Shown here: positions 35,662 through 43,901 of the stretch, piece by piece
How positions within the stretch are numbered: the first letter of the stretch is position 1
Layout: each line of letters opens with the position of its first letter
Source of the DNA: Rhodococcus pseudokoreensis
GTDB lineage: Bacteria > Actinomycetota > Actinomycetes > Mycobacteriales > Mycobacteriaceae
Assembly: GCF_017068395.1 (NCBI RefSeq)
Contig: NZ_CP070619.1
Location: 4,030,001-4,094,000 of the forward strand
Reading direction: 5' to 3'
Length of the DNA: 64,000 bases
The notes under the pieces: generated by a model
The model's input: the letters and a program-made list of their open reading frames with translations, nothing else
Database searches by the model: none
Told to the model about the DNA's origin: nothing
Made by a program: the position numbers and the translations under genes

Positions 35662-36513
35662 TTGGACATCGTCGACACCCACTGCCACATCATCTCCGAC
35701 GACGTGACCCGCTACCCCCGGGCCCCGATCGGCGGGACCCAGTCCGGTTGGGCGACCACCCGCCCGGTCACCGCCGACGGCATGGTCGAGCGCATGGACG
35801 AGGCCGGGATCGGCCAGGCCGTACTGGTACAGGCCACAACCGCCTACGGCTACGACAACTCCTACGTACTCGACAGCCGGGCGCAGCGGCCGGACCGGTT
35901 CATCGTGGTGGGCACGGTGGATCCATTGCGGCCGGACGCCGCCGACAACCTGGAGGCCGCGGTCGGCGACACCGGCCTCGCCGGGGTCCGGCTGTTCACC
36001 AGCGGCAGCACGGTGCCCACGCAGGGCGAGTGGTTCGCCGCGCCGGAGACGTATCCCTTCTGGGACAAGGCCACCGAACTCGGAGTCACGGTGTGCCTGC
36101 AGATGCGGCTCGGTCCGGCAACCGAACAACTGCATCTTCTGCTGCGCCGGTTCCCGAAGGTCCGCGTGCTGCTCGACCACATGGGGTACCCCGACATTGC
36201 CGCCTCGCCCACCGATGCCGGTGAGACTGTGGCGGAGTTGGCTGTTCACCCCGCCCTGCACCTCAAGCTGACCCACCGCAACCTCGAACGCCTGCACGAC
36301 GCCGGCACGAAGGCCGCAGGTTTCCTGGATCCGGTGCTCAAAAGCTTCGGAGCGAACCGGATCGCGTGGGGCTCCAACCTTCCCGCCGCGGAACAGTCGC
36401 TGCCCGAACTCGTCGCCCTCGCCCAGGAGGTGCTGGCCGAGGTTCCCGAGCCCGAACGCCGGGAAATCTTCGCGGGCACGGCACGACGGCTGTACCCCGG
36501 CCTGGCCGGATAG
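35662..36513 (+). CDS. Amidohydrolase family 2 protein (paralogue of the 27.1-kb gene)
   Basis: A 283-residue TIM-barrel hydrolase related to LigI. HxH in VDTHCHIIS at residues 4-12, then VQATTAYGYDNSYV, GVRLF, VCLQMRLGP, LLDHMGYPDIA and AWGSNLPAAEQ. As in its paralogue, Asn stands where LigI-type enzymes use Asp in the last barrel strand. A TTG at 35662 with AAAGG at 8 bases is the start. It closes the rightward operon. One of the two paralogues may open 2-pyrone-4,6-dicarboxylate to feed ligJ; the other may act on a related lactone. Confidence 0.8.
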   Translation: MDIVDTHCHIISDDVTRYPRAPIGGTQSGWATTRPVTADGMVERMDEAGIGQAVLVQATTAYGYDNSYVLDSRAQRPDRFIVVGTVDPLRPDAADNLEAAVGDTGLAGVRLFTSGSTVPTQGEWFAAPETYPFWDKATELGVTVCLQMRLGPATEQLHLLLRRFPKVRVLLDHMGYPDIAASPTDAGETVAELAVHPALHLKLTHRNLERLHDAGTKAAGFLDPVLKSFGANRIAWGSNLPAAEQSLPELVALAQEVLAEVPEPERREIFAGTARRLYPGLAG

Positions 36514-36541
36514 CTACTTTTCGCAAGAAACCGCGGGTCCT

Positions 36542-36577
36542 GCCGGGTGTTCGGTTCCTCCGAGCCGAACACCCGGC
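36542..36577 (+). terminator. Terminator at the end of the catabolic operon
   Basis: GCCGGGTGTTCGG at 36542-36554 pairs with CCGAACACCCGGC at 36565-36577; inner bases can extend the stem. It begins 28 bp after the amidohydrolase stop. Confidence 0.75.
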
Positions 36578-36623
36578 CGACCGGCATGTTCAGGATCGCC
36601 GATGGAAGGGAGGAACCACGCCG

Positions 36624-37850
36624 ATGACCGTCCTCTCCGGCCTCCGCGGACAAACCTTCGCGTCGCTGCGCACCACCAACTTCCGCCGCTACATCACCGG
36701 CCAGACGATCTCGCAGGCCGGCAAGTGGATGCAGACTATTGCCCAATCATGGCTCGTCCTCGAACTTTCCGGCTCCGCCACCGCAATCGGGGCGGTGATG
36801 GCGTTGCAGACCGTGCCGATGCTCCTCGTCGCCCCGTATGGCGGCGTCGTCGCCGATCGGGTCGACAAGCGACGCCTGATGATCGCCCTGCAAACCTTGA
36901 TGGGGGTGCAGGCACTGGTCCTCGGAATCCTCACCGTCACCGGAACGGTCCACCTCTGGCACGTCTACGTTCTCGCGCTCGTGCTCGGCCTCAACCAGTG
37001 CTTCGAAACTCCGACACGCCAATCGTTTCTGCTCGAGATGGTCGGGGCCGATCAACTGCGCAACGCCGTCAGCCTGCAATCGGTGCTCACCTCCACGGCC
37101 CGCATGGTCGGTCCTGCCATCGCCGGGCTCGTCATCGCCGCCGGCGGTGTCGGACTGTGTTTCCTTCTCAACGCCGCAAGTTTCGTCGCGGTCGTGATCT
37201 CCCTGCTCACCCTCGATGTCTCGCAGCTGAATCCGTCGCCGCCAACAACCCGGGCTCGCGGCCAGCTCCGCGAGGGTCTCGCGTACGTCCGGCAGTCCTC
37301 CGAACTGACCGTACCGCTGACCATGATGGCGCTGGTTGGTTGTTTCGCCCTCGAATTCCCCGTGGTCCTGCCGGTGATCGCCGACCAGACCCTCGACGCC
37401 GGGCCGGGCGCATACGGCTTCATCACCGCCGCGATGGGCGCCGGATCGGTGATGAGCGGACTCGCGGTCGCAACCTGGGGCCGTACCGGAACCCGGCCGC
37501 TCGTCCTCACCGCGACGGCGTTCGGAGCCGCTCTCCTCGTCGCCGCGGTCGCCCCCAATCTCTGGGTCATGCTGGTCGTCATGGCCTGCGTCGGAGCATG
37601 CAGTGTCGCGTTCAACTCGACGACGAACAGCACACTGCAACTTGCCGCCGCACCGGACAAACGCGGACGGGTCATGGCCCTGTTCGGCATGGCATTCATC
37701 GGATCCACCGCGGTCGGCGGACCCATCACCGGATGGGTGTGTGAGCAATGGGGCGGCCGCGCAGGACTGCTTCTCGGAGCCGTCGCCTGCCTGATCGCCG
37801 CAGCCATCGGTGCGCTGCGTCCGAGAGACCGAACTCGGCCACCGACCTAG
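36624..37850 (+). CDS. MFS transporter, DHA3/EntS-like
   Basis: A 408-residue 12-helix transporter of the drug or siderophore exporter type (DHA3). It opens RYITGQTISQAGKWMQTIAQ, has the loop 2-3 signature GGVVADRVDKRRLM, FETPTRQSFLLEMV after helix 4, and ends LLLGAVACLIAAAIGALRPR. Substrate unknown. GGGAGGA precedes the ATG by 10 bases. A terminator separates it from the catabolic operon, so it may be independently expressed. Its stop overlaps that of the convergent kinase gene by four bases. Confidence 0.82.
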   Translation: MTVLSGLRGQTFASLRTTNFRRYITGQTISQAGKWMQTIAQSWLVLELSGSATAIGAVMALQTVPMLLVAPYGGVVADRVDKRRLMIALQTLMGVQALVLGILTVTGTVHLWHVYVLALVLGLNQCFETPTRQSFLLEMVGADQLRNAVSLQSVLTSTARMVGPAIAGLVIAAGGVGLCFLLNAASFVAVVISLLTLDVSQLNPSPPTTRARGQLREGLAYVRQSSELTVPLTMMALVGCFALEFPVVLPVIADQTLDAGPGAYGFITAAMGAGSVMSGLAVATWGRTGTRPLVLTATAFGAALLVAAVAPNLWVMLVVMACVGACSVAFNSTTNSTLQLAAAPDKRGRVMALFGMAFIGSTAVGGPITGWVCEQWGGRAGLLLGAVACLIAAAIGALRPRDRTRPPT

Positions 37851-40800
37851 TCGTGCGCCTGCTCCACGACCCACGCCGCGACCTGGGTGCGGGAGGTGAA
37901 ACCCAGCTTGGCCAGGATGTGCTCCACGTGGCCTTGGGCGGTGCGCGGTGAGATCACGAGGCGGTCGGCGATGGCCTGATTGGTCAGGCCTTCCGCGATG
38001 AGGTCGGCAACTTGGCTTTCCCTCTTGGTCAGTCGGGTCGGCGCGCCGGTGTCCGGTGTGGAGGTGCCGGGCTGCACTTCGTGGAGGGCGTAGGCGATGG
38101 CCGCGTCGAAGCCGAACCCTTCACCTTTGCGGTGGGCCGCCGCGAATGCTTTGCCCCCGAGTTCCTGCCGGGCCTTCGCGGCGAATTCCGTCTGGTAGAC
38201 GATCAGATTGGAATGGATGACCGCGGCACTGCCCACCGACCTCGCCAGCCATTGCGCGGCTCCCATCAGCACTGCGGCCCGAGTCGGGTCTCGTCTCTCG
38301 CACGCGATCCAGGCCAGCGCTTCGACGGCCGCGGCGGCGAAGCGGGGGCTGTGCACCTGCCGCGACAGCTCCAGCGATTCCTCCAGATATCGCACTGCGC
38401 GATCGGCAGCGCCCTGTCGCCACACCGCAATTCCCAAGGCCCACAGCGAATGCGATCGGTACATCTTCTCGCCGTACTTTTCGGTGATCGCGAGGACCCG
38501 CTCGTGGCATTCGACGGCTCGCTCAGTCTGGCCGGACAGTCCGTAGGCCAACCCGAGAAGATAGAGCACGTTCGTCTCGAGTGTGCGATCCCCGCGCGTG
38601 CTGAACTCCGCGAGTGCGGTTTCGAGGTGCGTGCATGCATCTGAAAGGTCCCCGCTGTAGAGGGCCAGCGTTCCGTCGGCGAAGGAGACGAACGCGCGCA
38701 TCATGGGATCGCTCGTGTGCCCGGTGAGGTTCCGCGCCTCCGCCACGAGTCCGGCCCCCGCCTCGAGATCGCCCTGCACGTTGGCCATCACGCTGGCGCA
38801 GTACAGCGCCCTGATCCGGTCGACCGTCGGTTCTCCGGGGTAGCGGTCCAGCAGGTCGGAGAACCAGCGCCGCCCTTCGCTGTACAGGCCTTGGGAGGTC
38901 CAGAACCAGCGGAGTGCGGCCGCGGTGCGCAGGCCGACGGCGGGATCGTCGTCGACGCAGAACTCCAGCGCCTCACGGAGGTTCGGTTGCTCCCGCTTCA
39001 AACGGGCGATCCAGTCCAACTGCCGGGCGCTGATCCACTCGGCCTCCGCCCCCAGCGCCAGCGTCTCGTACCAATCCCGGTGACGGCGACGCAAAGTCAC
39101 GGTCTCGCCGGTCTGCCCGAGTTTCTCGTAGCCGTACGCTCGGAGAGTCTCGAGCATCCGGAACCGCACCACCGGCCCGTGCCCCTCCCGGATCAGGATC
39201 GACTTCTCCACCAGGGAGGTCAGTGTGTCGAGCAATTCGTCCGGGCCCAGGCCGGCGCCGCAGACCTGCTCCGCGGCATCGAGTTCGACGCTGCCGGCGA
39301 ACACCGCCAACCGTCCCCACATCAGTTGCTCACCGGCGGTACACAGTTCGAAACTCCAGTCGATGGACAGCCGCAACGTCTGCTGCCGTGTCGGCGCACC
39401 GCGGCTGCCACGGGTCAGCAGCGTGTAGCGGTCGGTCAGCCGCTCGAGGATCTGCTCGGGCGACATTGCCCGCAACCGCGCAGCGGCCAGTTCGATCGGC
39501 AGCGGCAACCCGTCGAGGCGGTGACAGATCCCCGCCACCGCCGCCGCGTTGTCCTCCGTCAGCGCGAACCCGGGAACCGCGGCGGCGGCGCGGTCGGCGA
39601 ACAGGGTCACGGCGTCATATTTGGGCAATCCTCGCAACGACGGCTTCCGGTCGGGATCCGGCACGGCCAGCGGCGGCACTTGCAGCACCGCCTCCCCGCC
39701 GATGCCGAGGGATTCGCGGCTGGTCGCCAGAATCCGCAGCGCCGGGCACACCTGCAACAGTGTCTCGGCCAGCTCGGCCGCGGCGTCCACCAGGTGCTCG
39801 CAGTTGTCGAGGACCAGCAGCAGTTCTCTGGAGGCGAGGAACTCGATCAGCACCTCGCGCAGCGGCCGCGCCGAGTGGTCCCGGACACCCACGGCCGCGG
39901 CCACCGCGTCGACCAGCGACGACCCGTCGCGTAGTTCGCCCAGCTCGACCAGCCGCGCGCCGTCGTCGTACTCGCGTTGCACGGCCGCGGCGACCCGCAT
40001 CGCCAGCCGCGTCTTGCCGACACCGCCGATTCCGGTCAGCGTGACCAACCGCGACCCGGCGAGTAGGTTCTTCGCCTCGGTGAGTTCGTGCCGGCGGCCG
40101 ACGAAGCTCGTCAGTTCCAGGAGGAGGTTTCCCGTCACGCCACTCGCTGGTGTGGTGCCGCGCGGTCCGTGCCCTCGGTCGTGGACCTGCGCGTCGGGTT
40201 CCGTGCGGAGGGCCATGTCGTCGACAGAAAGACCGTGATCGAGCTGGATCCGCCGCAGTTCCTCCCCGAAGTCGGCGGCCGTCGCCGGACGTTCGCCGGG
40301 AGTACGGGACATCGCCCAAGCGATCACGTCGGACACGTCGTCGGGGATCCCGTGCTCCCGCAGGTCGGGCACGGGTTGGGTGGTGATCCGCAGGAACTGC
40401 GCGACCACCTGCTCGCCGCTGCGGCGTTCGAACGCAGCGTGGCCGGTGAGGGCACTGAACAGCGTGGCCCCGAGACCGTAGACGTCCGCGGCCGGGCTCG
40501 GCGGGTCACCCTGGAGGACCTCCGGTGCGGTGTAGGCCGGCGACCCGGTGACCGTGCCGGTGGCGGTCTCGAAACCGCCGCTGATGTGGGCGATGCCGAA
40601 GTCCGTCAACTCCGGTTCGCCGTAGTCGGTGAGCAGGATGTTCGCGGGTTTGACGTCACGGTGCAGAATGCCGAGCCGGTGCGCCGTCTCCACCGCGCCG
40701 GCGATCTTCACCCCCAGCCGCAGCACCTCGTCCAGTTCGAGGGGACCGTCCTTGCGGACCCGGGCTTCCAGCGACCCGTGCGGGTGATACGGCATCGCGA

Positions 40801-41113
40801 TGTACGGAACGCCGCTGTCGGTGGCCCCGACCTGCAGGACGCCGACGATGTTCGGATGACCGGTCAACCGGCCCATCGCCCGCTGCTCCCGGAAGAACCG
40901 GGACTTGTTCTCCTCGTCGAGATCGACAGTGAGCACCTTCACCGCCACCGTGCGATCCAGGTCCGCCTGAGTGCAGCGGTACACCACTCCGAAGCCGCCG
41001 CGCCCGATCTCCTCGGCGTCGTCGAAACCAGCCGCACCCAGCTCCGACGCCACGACGGGGACGACGTACCGCTGCGTGTCGAGCGGATCACCTTCACCCA
41101 TCGGACGGACCAC
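37847..41113 (-). CDS. PknK-like Ser/Thr kinase-ATPase-LuxR fusion
   Basis: A 1088-residue multidomain regulator. Residues 30-290 form a Hanks kinase: GRGGFG 37-42, Lys59, HRD 151-153 and DFG 171-173, all intact. A STAND-type NTPase follows (GIGGVGKT 361-368; LLLVLDNCEHL) then TPR-like helices (about 720-990), and a LuxR DNA-binding domain from 1028 (LTKRESQVADLIAEGLTNQA). The kinase domain resembles mycobacterial PknK; the C-terminal HTH differs from it. It probably links a phosphorylation signal to transcription. GTG 41113 or ATG 41101 may be the start. Confidence 0.88.
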   Translation of the reverse strand: MVRPMGEGDPLDTQRYVVPVVASELGAAGFDDAEEIGRGGFGVVYRCTQADLDRTVAVKVLTVDLDEENKSRFFREQRAMGRLTGHPNIVGVLQVGATDSGVPYIAMPYHPHGSLEARVRKDGPLELDEVLRLGVKIAGAVETAHRLGILHRDVKPANILLTDYGEPELTDFGIAHISGGFETATGTVTGSPAYTAPEVLQGDPPSPAADVYGLGATLFSALTGHAAFERRSGEQVVAQFLRITTQPVPDLREHGIPDDVSDVIAWAMSRTPGERPATAADFGEELRRIQLDHGLSVDDMALRTEPDAQVHDRGHGPRGTTPASGVTGNLLLELTSFVGRRHELTEAKNLLAGSRLVTLTGIGGVGKTRLAMRVAAAVQREYDDGARLVELGELRDGSSLVDAVAAAVGVRDHSARPLREVLIEFLASRELLLVLDNCEHLVDAAAELAETLLQVCPALRILATSRESLGIGGEAVLQVPPLAVPDPDRKPSLRGLPKYDAVTLFADRAAAAVPGFALTEDNAAAVAGICHRLDGLPLPIELAAARLRAMSPEQILERLTDRYTLLTRGSRGAPTRQQTLRLSIDWSFELCTAGEQLMWGRLAVFAGSVELDAAEQVCGAGLGPDELLDTLTSLVEKSILIREGHGPVVRFRMLETLRAYGYEKLGQTGETVTLRRRHRDWYETLALGAEAEWISARQLDWIARLKREQPNLREALEFCVDDDPAVGLRTAAALRWFWTSQGLYSEGRRWFSDLLDRYPGEPTVDRIRALYCASVMANVQGDLEAGAGLVAEARNLTGHTSDPMMRAFVSFADGTLALYSGDLSDACTHLETALAEFSTRGDRTLETNVLYLLGLAYGLSGQTERAVECHERVLAITEKYGEKMYRSHSLWALGIAVWRQGAADRAVRYLEESLELSRQVHSPRFAAAAVEALAWIACERRDPTRAAVLMGAAQWLARSVGSAAVIHSNLIVYQTEFAAKARQELGGKAFAAAHRKGEGFGFDAAIAYALHEVQPGTSTPDTGAPTRLTKRESQVADLIAEGLTNQAIADRLVISPRTAQGHVEHILAKLGFTSRTQVAAWVVEQAHD

Positions 41114-41232
41114 TCACCCCGTCGGCTCGTGCTGCCGCGCGCTGGTTCCGACGGCACGACCAGAGCGCAGATACAACCGTGGACTCGCCTCTCGATGGCG
41201 TGCCCACAAGGATATCGCTGCCATCCGTCGAA

Positions 41233-42258
41233 TCAGGGCGTCCGGGTGGAGTTCCGCACGATGAGGCGTCCGTGGAGTTTCCCCGGCGGCACGGGCCGGT
41301 CGAGGTCGTCGAGGCGGTTGACGAGTTGTGTGACGGCAACGCGGGCAAGGAGTTCGGGCTGCAGGTCGACCGAGGTGATCGGGGGCGTCGCGGATCGGGT
41401 GTGCTCCGAGTCGGAGCCGCCGACGATCTGGACGTCGCCGGGAACGTCGAATCCGCGTTCCCGGACTCGCGTGAGCATGCCGGACGCGTGCCTGCCGGTG
41501 AGGCAGTACACCGCGTCGGGCGGGTCGCTGCGGTCGAACAGTTCGTCGGCGGCGTCGCGGCCGCCGGACTCCCCGGTGGTCTCGGGCCGATGGGCGACCA
41601 GCGGGTCTTGGCCGCGCGCCGCCGCCCAGGCGCGGTAGGCGGTCTCGGCGCCGAGGTTCCACGAGTTAGGGTCGGTTCCGGCGACGAGGGCCACTCGCGT
41701 CGCCCCCGCGTCGTCGAGGTGCTTCAGCACCAGGTCGGTCATGAGTTCGGTGTCGGTGTCGATCCAGTTGTCGTACGCGGCCCGCGCCGGATCCTTGCCG
41801 ACGGACAGGAACGGCACGCCTTCGCCGAGGAGCATCTCGATGAGGGGATCGTCGGTGACGGGTTCCGTGATCAGGAACCCGTCGCAGGCGAGGGCGGCGG
41901 CCGGTGACTCTTCGCGCGTCGGGTCCGACACCAGCATGAGCCCGTATCCGAAGTCCATCGCGGCCAGCGCCGCCGAACCCGCGAACCGCAGGAAGTAGTC
42001 GACGCCCTCGGGGAGCGACGAATCCAGCGTCTCGAGGGGCCGGAGCACGAGGGCGAGGATGCCGAGGCGGTTGCTGCGCAGGCCCCTCGCCACGACGTCG
42101 GGTCGGTAGCCCAGGGACTTCGCGGTCGCGCGGACCCGCTCCCGCGTCGCGGCGGCGACGACCCCTTTGCCGCTGAACGTGTGCGACACCGTGGTGGTCG
42201 ACACCCCCGCATGCCGTGCCACGTCGGCGATGGTGGGTCGCGATCGCTTCTCCGTCAC
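41233..42258 (-). CDS. LacI family transcriptional regulator
   Basis: A 341-residue LacI protein with helix-turn-helix TIADVARHAGVSTTTVSHTF and hinge SLGYRPDVVARGLRSNRLG, followed by the effector domain with GFLITEPVTDDPLIEMLLGE and ending TPPITSVDLQPELLARVA. It starts at GTG 42258 and is divergent from an NCS1 permease/C45 hydrolase operon. Two copies of a palindrome with central CG between them are its likely operators. The ligand is expected to be a nucleobase- or amide-like compound rather than a sugar, judged from the genes it faces. Confidence 0.88.
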   Translation of the reverse strand: MTEKRSRPTIADVARHAGVSTTTVSHTFSGKGVVAAATRERVRATAKSLGYRPDVVARGLRSNRLGILALVLRPLETLDSSLPEGVDYFLRFAGSAALAAMDFGYGLMLVSDPTREESPAAALACDGFLITEPVTDDPLIEMLLGEGVPFLSVGKDPARAAYDNWIDTDTELMTDLVLKHLDDAGATRVALVAGTDPNSWNLGAETAYRAWAAARGQDPLVAHRPETTGESGGRDAADELFDRSDPPDAVYCLTGRHASGMLTRVRERGFDVPGDVQIVGGSDSEHTRSATPPITSVDLQPELLARVAVTQLVNRLDDLDRPVPPGKLHGRLIVRNSTRTP

Positions 42259-42289
42259 CGGATCAGGCTACCAACAGTCCGACCTGCAC

Positions 42290-42339
42290 CAAATCGATTT
42301 GCAAATCGCCTTCTCACGCTCTTGTCCAAATCGATTTGG
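42290..42339. promoter_or_regulatory. Two LacI operators, CAAATCGATTTG
   Basis: CAAATCGATTTG at 42290-42301 and CCAAATCGATTTGG at 42326-42339, both perfect palindromes with central CG, centres 37 bp apart. The spacing would allow looping or dual occupancy over the divergent promoters. Confidence 0.8.
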
Positions 42340-42421
42340 TTCCGTACGGTGACCCGGGTCACGCCAGATCGGCGATTGCGCCACCAGCCGCACATCCGTG
42401 CTCGTCTACCCGGAGGACCCC

Positions 42422-43852
42422 ATGGCATCGACTCGAGCAGACTCCCGCGTCTTGAAACCCGGCACGACGCCGCCGGCCGACCGTGCCGGGCAGGTGGAGA
42501 CGCACGGCATCGACTTCATCCCGGACAGCGAGCGACACGGCCGCGCCCGGGACCTGTTCGCGGTGTGGGCGGCGCCCAACGTGAGCTACCTGGCCCTGGT
42601 CGTCGGCGGCGCCCTGATCCTGATGGGACTCTCGTTCTGGCAGGCGCTCGCGGTGATCATCGTCGGCAACCTGTTCTCGATCCTCACCGGGATCGTCGCC
42701 GCCAGCGGACCGGCGTCGGGCACACCCAGCGAGGTGATCACCCGGGCGATCTTCGGCATCCGCGGCAACCGGGTGAACATCCTCGTGACCAGCTGGTTCA
42801 TCAGCGTTTGCTACCTGGCGCTGAACTGGGCGGCCGCGTCGTACACGGCGTTCCGGCTCCTCGAACGGTTCGGCATCCAAGCGACCACCCCCGTGAAGGT
42901 CGTCGTCATCCTGGCGATCGCCGCCGCCACGCTGGCCATCGGTGTGTACGGGCACGCGACGATCGTGCGGCTCTATCAGCCGCTGGCGGTCGTGCTGATC
43001 CTGATCTTCGTGGTGATGGCCGGCTATGTCGTCGGAAATGCCGACTGGGGTTACCAGCCGGCGGAAGCGCTCCACGGGATCGGACTGTGGGCGACGGTGG
43101 CCGCGGGTGTGTCCATCGTGGCGTCGGCTCCGCTGTCGTACACCAACAGCGCGGACTTCGCCCGGTACCTGCCTGCGACCACGTCGCCGGTGTCCGTCGC
43201 CATGTGGACGGCGCTCGGCGCGTTCGTCCCCAGCGTGTTGTTCACCGCGCTCGGCGCACTCGCCGGCACCGGGCTCGACATGGCCGACCCGCAGAGCGCG
43301 CTCGAGGCCGTCCTCCCGTCCTGGTTCACGCCGATCTTCCTACTCGCCGTCATCGTCGGCACCATCGCCAACAACGCGATGACCGCCTACAGTTCCGGGC
43401 TCGCGCTGCAGTCGGTCGGCCTGCGCCTGCGCCGCTCGCGCAGCGTTCTCCTCGACGGCTCGATGGGCGTCGCCATGACGCTGTACGCCCTGCTCGTCTC
43501 CAACTTCCTCGACACCGTCAGCAACATGATGCAGCTCGTCGTGACCGTGATGGGTCCCGTGATGGCCGTCTACGCCGCCGACGTCCTGTGGCGCCGCAAC
43601 CGCTACGACGGCCTCGGACTCGGCGACGAAACCAGCAGCAGCCCCTACTGGTACAGCGGCGGGATCAATTGGGCAGGAACGGTCGCCGTCTTCACCGGCA
43701 TCGCCACGGCCGCGCTCTGCGTCGCCGCCCCGGTCTACACCGGACCCGTCGCGAACGTGCTCGGCGGCATGGACCTCTCACTGCCGGTCGGGTTGCTCGT
43801 CTCCGCGGCGCTGTACGTCGTGCTGATGCGCACGTACCGAACCCGCCCGTGA
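42422..43852 (+). CDS. NCS1 family purine/cytosine permease-like transporter
   Basis: A 476-residue transporter of about 12 helices. HGIDFIPDSERHGRARDLFAVWAAPNVSYL is the NCS1 N-terminal signature region, with conserved G-rich helix 1, GTPSEVITRAIFGIRGN in loop 2-3, SYTNSADFARYLP in the central loop and NNAMTAYSSGLALQ in helix 8. NCS1 carriers take up nucleobases, allantoin, hydantoins or thiamine-like compounds. GGAGG lies 5 bases before the ATG. It is co-transcribed with the C45 hydrolase 49 bp downstream and controlled by the LacI operators. Confidence 0.87.
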   Translation: MASTRADSRVLKPGTTPPADRAGQVETHGIDFIPDSERHGRARDLFAVWAAPNVSYLALVVGGALILMGLSFWQALAVIIVGNLFSILTGIVAASGPASGTPSEVITRAIFGIRGNRVNILVTSWFISVCYLALNWAAASYTAFRLLERFGIQATTPVKVVVILAIAAATLAIGVYGHATIVRLYQPLAVVLILIFVVMAGYVVGNADWGYQPAEALHGIGLWATVAAGVSIVASAPLSYTNSADFARYLPATTSPVSVAMWTALGAFVPSVLFTALGALAGTGLDMADPQSALEAVLPSWFTPIFLLAVIVGTIANNAMTAYSSGLALQSVGLRLRRSRSVLLDGSMGVAMTLYALLVSNFLDTVSNMMQLVVTVMGPVMAVYAADVLWRRNRYDGLGLGDETSSSPYWYSGGINWAGTVAVFTGIATAALCVAAPVYTGPVANVLGGMDLSLPVGLLVSAALYVVLMRTYRTRP

Positions 43853-43901
43853 TCAATTGCTCCACAGCTTTATTCACACCATCTGGATAACTAGGACGAC
43901 C

